This document shows positions 25,966 to 32,703 of a DNA stretch of 32,703 nucleotides, piece by piece. This DNA is from Coriobacteriales bacterium. GTDB taxonomy: Bacteria > Actinomycetota > Coriobacteriia > Coriobacteriales > UBA8131. The stretch's first letter is position 1; the number at the start of each line of letters is the position of its first letter. The notes below the pieces were generated by a model. The model did no database searches. It was given only the letters and a program-made list of their open reading frames with translations, and was not told the origin of the DNA. The DNA lies in contig JAISLY010000028.1 of NCBI GenBank assembly GCA_031277035.1, forward strand, positions 1-32,703. The letters run 5' to 3'. A program made the translations under genes and the position numbers.

Positions 25966-27740
25966 CTGACGGGCGTCTTCCCAGACTGCAAGGTATGCTG
26001 ATGCTCTCAGACGCGGGCTACGCCGGCCTGAAGAAAGCGGCTTTTGCCTGTACGCTCACGAACTTCGCCCAGATCCTGCCGGTCTGGGCACTCTTTGGGT
26101 TCATCATGGAGCTGATAAAGCCGCTTACCGGCGGCGAGGTCTCATGGACGGCTCTGTGGCTGTTGTTCGGCTTAGGTGTCGTCGGCGTCCTGATTGTGTT
26201 CTTATGCCAGCGCAACGACTACGAGAAGACATACGTCGTCTCGTATACGCAGTGCGAGAAGACGCGCGTCTCGGTGGCCGAGCACATCCGTCGCCTGCCG
26301 ATGAGCGTCTTCAATTCCAAGGATTTGTCAGAGCTCACCACCAACGTCATGGGCGATGTGGCCATAAGCGAGCACGTGATGAGCCACATCATCCCGCAAC
26401 TGATCTCCAACGCCATCTCCATCACGACAATCTGCGTCCTGCTCGCCTTCTACGACTGGCGCATGGCGCTGGCGGTCTTCATCACGGTGCCGCTGGCGCT
26501 TGGAATAGTCCTGCTCAGCCGCAAAATCTACGGCGGTGTCTCAAAAAAGCACGCGGCAGCAAAACTGGCGGCATCTGAGCGCGTGCAGGAATACATCGAG
26601 GGTATCAAGGTCATACGGGCCTGCAACATGGACGGCGAACGCTTTGAGGCGCTTGAGACGGCACTGCGTGAAATGATGCGCCTGGCGATACGGATGGAGG
26701 TCGGCGCTGGTATTTTTGTGACCGGCGCGCAGGCCGTCTTGCAGTGCGGCATAGGGCTTACGGCCCTGATCGGTGCGCTTTTGCTGACAGGCGGACAGCT
26801 CGGCTTTGTCCCACTAATGGTGTTTATGATGATCGTGGTAAAGATATATGCCCCCGTTACCACCATACTCACGCTGCTCCCGGAGCTGTTCTACTTTCAG
26901 ATCAGCCTGCGGCGGATGCGCGCCCTGCTGGCCGTCGAGCCAATGACGGGCGACGGGGAGAAGGAGTTGACGGACTTTGACATCGTCTGCGAGCAGGTGG
27001 GCTTCTCCTACAGCAAAGGCGCGGAGCAGGCCGTGAGCGACCTCTCGCTGAGGATTGACGCCGGCAGCCTGACGGCGTTGGTGGGACCCTCCGGCAGCGG
27101 CAAGAGCACGGTGTCGCGGCTGGTGGCGCGGTTTTGGGACGTGGACGGCGGCAGGATCAGCATTGGCGGCGTAGACGTCAAGACGCTTGACCCCGAACAC
27201 CTGATGGGCTCTCTGTCCTTTGTCTTTCAGGACGTGGTGCTGTTCAACGACACGATCTGGGGCAATATCAGAATTGGCAACAGAGATGCCACTGACGAGC
27301 AGGTGCGTGCCGCCGCCACGGCCGCCTGCTGCGACGAGTTTGCCAACAGGCTGCCTGAAGGCTACAACACGCTGCTGGGCGAGAACGGCGCGACGCTTTC
27401 TGGCGGCGAGCGCCAGCGCATTTCAATCGCGCGCGCCCTGCTCAAAGACGCGCCAATCATCCTGCTTGACGAGGCGACGGCCAGCCTCGACCCCGAAAAT
27501 GAGGCATCGATACAACAGGCGATCTCCGCGCTGATAGCTGGCAAGACCGTGCTCGTCATCGCCCACCGCCTGCGCACCATAGCAGAGGCAGACAGGATCG
27601 TCGTCCTGGACAAGGGCCGCGCAGTCCAACAGGGCACGCATTCACAGCTCATGGCAGAAGAAGGGCTGTACAAAAGGCTCTACACGCTGCAGGCACAAAG
27701 CCTTGGCTGGTCGGTAGGACAGGGCAAGGCGGCACACTGA
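25962..27740 (+). CDS. ABC exporter-type half transporter, subunit 2 (permease-ATPase)
   Basis: A 592-aa fused TMD-NBD protein partnering subunit 1. Six TMs lie in about residues 20-310. The NBD has Walker A GPSGSGKSTV, Q-loop FVFQDVVLFN, signature LSGGERQRISIARAL, Walker B IILLDEATASLDPENE and H-loop IAHRLRT. The catalytic Glu and His are present, so both nucleotide sites look competent. It is translationally coupled through the ATGA overlap, with AGGAAGGTGG upstream. No clear terminator follows. By analogy with IrtAB/YbtPQ it may take up a ferric siderophore, but export of a peptide or drug is equally compatible. No TetR, MarR or siderophore gene is adjacent. Confidence 0.9.
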   Translation: MTDGRLPRLQGMLMLSDAGYAGLKKAAFACTLTNFAQILPVWALFGFIMELIKPLTGGEVSWTALWLLFGLGVVGVLIVFLCQRNDYEKTYVVSYTQCEKTRVSVAEHIRRLPMSVFNSKDLSELTTNVMGDVAISEHVMSHIIPQLISNAISITTICVLLAFYDWRMALAVFITVPLALGIVLLSRKIYGGVSKKHAAAKLAASERVQEYIEGIKVIRACNMDGERFEALETALREMMRLAIRMEVGAGIFVTGAQAVLQCGIGLTALIGALLLTGGQLGFVPLMVFMMIVVKIYAPVTTILTLLPELFYFQISLRRMRALLAVEPMTGDGEKELTDFDIVCEQVGFSYSKGAEQAVSDLSLRIDAGSLTALVGPSGSGKSTVSRLVARFWDVDGGRISIGGVDVKTLDPEHLMGSLSFVFQDVVLFNDTIWGNIRIGNRDATDEQVRAAATAACCDEFANRLPEGYNTLLGENGATLSGGERQRISIARALLKDAPIILLDEATASLDPENEASIQQAISALIAGKTVLVIAHRLRTIAEADRIVVLDKGRAVQQGTHSQLMAEEGLYKRLYTLQAQSLGWSVGQGKAAH

Positions 27741-27879
27741 GCTGCCGGTTTTATCGGTATGCTGTTTCTTTCTGGGACTCTCGATAGTTATTGCCGTAGC
27801 TCACCGCTGGCTCGCCCGGCTCTGGTCGCCCGCTATGGCCCGAGAATCCGCACGTTCGCGATATCCTCATTCATCCTGG

Positions 27880-28064
27880 TATACCGCCACAAAGATGGCC
27901 GTGCCGACATTCTCGGCCTTGTCTACGGTCCCACAGTCCGCTAAATGCCAGGCAGTCGAAGCTCAGGGTAAGGGGCGGTGCCTGTGTCGCCCTGCAAAGA
28001 ACGCGCATCGATGCCTCGCCTATACCGCCACAAAGACGGCCGTGCCGACATTCTCGGCCTTGTC
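27880..28064. repeat. 44-bp direct repeat, 141 bp apart
   Basis: TATACCGCCACAAAGAYGGC... occurs at 27880-27923 and 28021-28064 with a single mismatch. On the minus strand both read DKAENVGTA(I/V)FVAV in one frame; copy 2 is preceded by ATG and a Shine-Dalgarno sequence, copy 1 is not and reads four residues further (YQDE, then stop). Confidence 0.92.
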
Positions 28065-28067
28065 CAT
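28020..28067 (-). CDS. possible 15-residue micro-ORF downstream of hemW
   Basis: ATG at 28067 opens a 15-codon frame encoding MDKAENVGTAVFVAV, then TAG. A perfect AGGAGG (28078-28083) sits 10 nt upstream, better than most ribosome sites in this window. It starts 45 nt after the hemW stop, on the same strand. The body lies in the 44-bp repeat. It could be a small peptide gene, a truncated copy of a longer gene, or chance. No family recognised. Confidence 0.3.
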   Translation of the reverse strand: MDKAENVGTAVFVAV

Positions 28068-28112
28068 GTACTCGGCGCCTCCTAAAAGAACCGTTTTCCT
28101 TGAACTTCCCTG

Positions 28113-29291
28113 TCAACAATTCCATATTCGACCGTAGAGCTCGTTGCCTAACAGCCAGCCGCGAGAGGTGGGGCGATAGCGGCCCTCAGCAGACGCTGCC
28201 AGACCGAGGGCGACCAGCTCCTCGAAGCGCTCGGTGATGCCTGGGACGAGGGGCTCGGCTGCGTGCACGGCATCATGTAAGACGCCTGCGCTCATCCTCA
28301 TGCCGCACATGAGGTCCTCGCGCATAGCTTCGGCGGGGGTCAGGCGCTCTGTGACTTCGCCGTCCAGGAGACGTTCGCGCATGCCGTCGGCGGCCGTGCG
28401 CATACCCGCCGCGCCGCGGCCGAGCCCCAGATAGGGCACGCCGGTCCAGTAGGCGATGTTGTGACGGCACTCAAAACCGGGGTGGGCGTAGGAGGCCACC
28501 TCGTAGCGCAAAAGCCCCGCAGCGCCGAGCACGTCTGCCGCGGCCTCCATCATCTGCGCCTGCACATCCTCGTCGGGCGGTGCCTGGTGACCAGCAGCGA
28601 TGGCGTTGGCAAAGGGCGTGGCCTCCTCGATGGTGAGGGGATAGACGCTGACGTGCGATGCCCCGCCACGCAGCGCCTCGCTGAGGCTGTGCTGCCAGCT
28701 TGCGGTGCTCTGGTGGGGTATGCCGCACATGAGGTCGACAGAGACGTTGTCGGCCCGCTCACGGATGGTCGCAAGCGCCCGGCGAGCCGCGTTGGCATCA
28801 TGGGCGCGGCCGAGCGCGGCAAGTTCCGCGTCGTCAAAGCTCTGCACGCCAAGGGAGAAGCGGTTTACGCCAAGCGAGTAGAGGTCGCGTACGAGGGCGG
28901 GCGTGAGCGATTCGGGGTTTGCCTCGAGCGTGAACTCGGTCTCGGAGCCCAGGTTCATGCTGAGCGACAGCGTATAGACGAGGTTGACGAGCCTGCGCGA
29001 GCCGAGGAAGCTCGGCGTGCCACCGCCGATGTAGACGGTCGTGACCTGCGCGAGCAGCCCCTCGCGCGCGGCCGAGCGGATGTCGCGCACAAGCCTTTCG
29101 ACGTAGGCATCGAGCCGAGGGTCGCCAGGTGAGGTGGCCTCGGTTGTAAAGTCGCAGTAGCCGCAGCGCGAAGCGCAGAATGGGATGTGCAGGTATAAAG
29201 CACCGTAGGCGGCGGGCGCAAGCTGGGACGGGAGACACAAGGGGGACGTTCCCTTTTGTGACTCCCGTCCCAGCCTGTCCGTCATCGCCAT
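28113..29291 (-). CDS. hemW: HemW, radical SAM heme chaperone (coproporphyrinogen oxidase-like)
   Basis: A 392-aa radical SAM protein. The cluster motif is CASRCGYC (CxxxCxYC; about residues 39-46), followed by GGGTPSFL, the EANPE motif and a C-terminal HemN-like domain. The signature of true HemN (CxxxCxxCxC) is absent, so this is the HemW/YggW group, which binds heme and is named a heme chaperone, rather than a coproporphyrinogen dehydrogenase. ATG 29291 has AGG 7 nt upstream and overlaps the dus stop by 10 nt; ATG 29285 is also possible. The N-terminal 25 residues are unusual: they are encoded by a 53-bp near-perfect palindrome inserted before the conserved LYLHIPFC core. Confidence 0.93.
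   Translation of the reverse strand: MAMTDRLGRESQKGTSPLCLPSQLAPAAYGALYLHIPFCASRCGYCDFTTEATSPGDPRLDAYVERLVRDIRSAAREGLLAQVTTVYIGGGTPSFLGSRRLVNLVYTLSLSMNLGSETEFTLEANPESLTPALVRDLYSLGVNRFSLGVQSFDDAELAALGRAHDANAARRALATIRERADNVSVDLMCGIPHQSTASWQHSLSEALRGGASHVSVYPLTIEEATPFANAIAAGHQAPPDEDVQAQMMEAAADVLGAAGLLRYEVASYAHPGFECRHNIAYWTGVPYLGLGRGAAGMRTAADGMRERLLDGEVTERLTPAEAMREDLMCGMRMSAGVLHDAVHAAEPLVPGITERFEELVALGLAASAEGRYRPTSRGWLLGNELYGRIWNC
29222..29274. repeat. 53-bp REP-like palindrome inside the hemW N-terminus
   Basis: Arms GCTGGGACGGGAG (29222-29234) and CTCCCGTCCCAGC (29262-29274) are a perfect 13-bp inverted repeat. The interior continues as CACAA/TTGTG and GGG/CCC with one mismatch and a 2-nt bulge around a short centre. 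Palindromes of the GGGACGGGAG...CACAA type resemble dispersed repeats in other genomes; no other copy is in this window. The element is translated in frame as part of HemW. Confidence 0.9.
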
Positions 29292-30314
29292 GCGAGCACC
29301 TGCTCAAAGAGCGCCTCGTAGTCCTGGAGGCTCGTGCAGTCACTGGCGGCTCGGCGGATGGCCGTGGCGTGCGGTGTTCCCTTAAAGTACCAGGCGATAT
29401 GACGGCGCATACTGGGCAGACGATGCGGAAGGAGCTGCGCGAGCCGGGCGGTATGCTCGTGGGCAACGCGCACCCGCTCCTCAAGCGAGGGTTCGCGGTG
29501 CCAACCGCCCTCAACGCACTCGTCACGCTCTGCCCCATCACCACCCGAGACAGCCCTCGCCTCAGCAAACAGCCAGGGGTTGCCGCGTGCCCCGCGTGCG
29601 ACCATGACAGCATCGGCACCGCAGTCCTTTCGGTAGAAGCGGATGTCCTCACGCGTGAATACGTCTCCGCTCGCTATCACAGGTATGGAGACCGCCTGCT
29701 TCACCCGCGCCACAACCTCACGGTCGCTTGCGCCGTGGTAGAGCTGTTGCGCCGTACGCCCATGCACGGTAAGCGCCGCAACACCCGAGTCCTGTGCCAT
29801 ACGCGCAAACTCAACCGCGCTGTCCTCCTCAATCCCATAACCCTTGCGAAACTTCACCGTCACCGGCAGCTGCACCGCCTTCACCACCGAACTGAGGATA
29901 CGCCCCGCAAGCTCAGGCTCCTTCATAAGCGCCGCCCCTTCGCCCTTCCCCGCTATCTTACGGGCAGGACAGCCCATATTGATGTCGATAAGCGCCAGAT
30001 CCTCTCCACAACGCTCTTCAAGGCGCTGCGCCTGCTCAGCCAGAGTCGCCGGGTCACGCCCAAAGAGCTGCACCGCCGCCGGACGCTCCTCCTCAGTCAT
30101 CAACAACAGACCCTCGCTTCGGGCACTCGCATACTCAAGCCCCTTGGCCGAGACCATCTCCGTATACGTAAGCCCCGCCCCCATCCGCTTACAGATAGCC
30201 CGAAACACCGGGTCATTCACACCGGCCATCGGCGCCAGAAAGCAGCCATTCTCAAAAAGACTCAGAAAAGGAGCGAGGCGGTCTTCCTTTTTCTCCCGTG
30301 CGGCTGAAGACAAG

Positions 30315-30322
<8 letters not shown>
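29282..30322 (-). CDS. dus: tRNA-dihydrouridine synthase (DusB-like)
   Basis: A 346-aa FMN-dependent tRNA dihydrouridine synthase. It reduces uridine in the D-loop of tRNA. Motifs: [13 protein letters not shown] near the N-terminus, the active-site Cys in [10 protein letters not shown] (about 115-124), KFRKGYG, VHGRTA and the phosphate-binding [10 protein letters not shown] 20-residue hydrophilic insert ([14 protein letters not shown]...) follows that last motif. ATG 30322 is used; a TTG three bases upstream has worse spacing. The start overlaps the lepA stop by 8 nt. dus genes beside hemW or lepA are unremarkable and imply coupling only. Confidence 0.94.
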
Positions 30323-32113
<1,791 letters not shown>

Positions 32114-32117
<4 letters not shown>

Positions 32118-32703
32118 TCCTCGGTGGCAGGCTCCGCTTCCTCGGCATCAGGGGCGGCTGCGGCTTCCTCAACGGCTGTATCTGCGGAGGTGTCCTCGGC
32201 GGGAGCTTCCTCAGACTCGGCAGCGGTATCGGCCTCGTCGCTGACGCCTTCCTCGGCTGGTGCCTCGGCGACAGCCTCGGCCTCGACTTCGGGCTCGACT
32301 TCGGGCTCAGCCTCAACCTCAACCTCCGCCTCAGCCGCTGCGGGCTGCTCGTCTGCGGCATCCTCAGCGGGAGCTTCCTCAGCCACCGCGTCATCCTCCG
32401 TCACGAGAGTGCCGTCAACAGGGGCATCCTCGGCAGCGACAACGGCCTCGGCCTCAACCTCGGCCTCAACCGCGACGGGCTGCTCGTCGGCGGCAACATC
32501 CTCGCCCGCCTCGGCAGCTTCAACTGCCTCAGCAGCAGCGTCCTCGCCCTTCTCCTTCGATGTGTTCTCCGCAGCCTCGGCGTTCTTGTCCTTGCGCGGC
32601 TTCTGCTTGGGCTTGGGTGCGTTGGGGTCGGGCTCAGCGACCTCGATCTCGATGCCGAGGGTCTCGGCGGCCGAGCGCATCGACAGCGATATGCGCCGAC
32701 GCT
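32114..32703 (-). CDS. rpsA: 3' end of an S1-domain RNA-binding protein, probably ribosomal protein S1
   Basis: Partial gene; its 5' part runs past the window end. The first visible codons read [16 protein letters not shown], the typical end of an S1 (OB-fold) repeat in ribosomal protein S1 (DxERRRISLSxK). After a Lys/Pro-rich stretch comes a very acidic tail of about 140 residues, almost all Ala, Glu, Val, Asp and Pro, with [11 protein letters not shown]-type repeats. S1 proteins of some actinobacteria end in acidic tails, but this one is long. PNPase, which also ends in an S1 domain, would read RIRLSRK instead and lacks such a tail. The stop overlaps lepA as ATGA. Confidence 0.72.
32230..32345. 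repeat. acidic codon repeats in the S1-protein tail
   Basis: Multiple 6-bp GCCTCG/GCCTCA and 12-bp units (TCGACTTCGGGC twice near 32286-32309) encode E-x-E-x dipeptide repeats such as [12 protein letters not shown] in the C-terminal tail. Confidence 0.7.

Larger units (their letters stand above)
27741..28112. other. 372-bp convergent region with a duplicated 44-bp segment
   Basis: Lies between the ABC exporter pair (plus) and hemW (minus). It holds two copies of a 44-bp segment 141 bp apart and a possible 15-codon ORF. No intrinsic terminator with a proper U-run was seen for either side. Confidence 0.7.

Noticed and set aside
27741-28112. Insertion-sequence remnant between the ABC pair and hemW
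   Set aside because: The 44-bp repeats are direct, not inverted, and no transposase fragment was recognised.

Overview
The window is GC-rich DNA packed with genes that mostly overlap by 1 to 10 nt. Gene content and style (ZIP, LspA, RluD, IleS, PyrG, MurJ-type flippase, LepA, HemW, LytTR two-component pair, DUF3995-like protein, frequent GTG starts) suggest an anaerobic high-GC actinobacterium, most like the class Coriobacteriia. This is an inference from protein character and gene order; no 16S rRNA or other marker gene is present. No rRNA, tRNA, CRISPR array, transposase or phage gene was found.

Layout. (1) 141-6104, minus strand: an operon ileS > lspA > rluD > PaaI-type thioesterase > ZIP metal transporter, with every junction a short overlap or a gap of a few nt. 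(2) 6177-8695, minus: a P1B metal ATPase and a CsoR-type copper-sensing repressor. Between them lies a textbook promoter whose start region is a 24-bp G4-centred palindrome, preceded by three 33-bp tandem repeats. (3) 8770-15492, minus: MraY/WecA-like sugar-phosphate transferase > pyrG > M20 tripeptidase-like peptidase > LytTR response regulator > a possible 75-aa repeat-peptide ORF > GHKL (AgrC-like) sensor kinase. (4) 15715-21718, plus: a lineage-specific membrane protein, a 1262-aa fusion of a degenerate alkaline-phosphatase-like polytopic membrane protein with the lipid II flippase MurJ, a family 2 glycosyltransferase and a DUF3995-like membrane protein. (5) 21868-23724: a bidirectional terminator and an ABC-F ATPase (minus). 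(6) 24070-27740, plus: two ABC half-exporters preceded by a DtxR/IdeR-like box. (7) 28113-32703, minus: the 3' end of an S1-domain protein (probably rpsA) > lepA > dus > hemW, followed by a tiny duplicated ORF.

How the parts fit. The sugar-phosphate transferase, MurJ fusion and GT2 sit head to head around 15.5-21 kb and look like a cell-envelope polymer locus, with CTP synthase, peptidase and a two-component system in the same transcription unit as the transferase. The CsoR/P1B pair is a self-contained metal-efflux module. The ABC pair may be iron-regulated.

A second theme is short tandem repeats. At least a dozen independent micro- or minisatellite-like arrays (periods of 11, 12, 18, 22, 27, 30, 33, 36, 44 bp) occur in intergenic DNA and, in frame, in protein tails and linkers. 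The strongest candidates for something new are the AP-like/MurJ fusion locus, the repeat-peptide ORF nested between kinase and regulator, and the repeat-embedded CsoR promoter.
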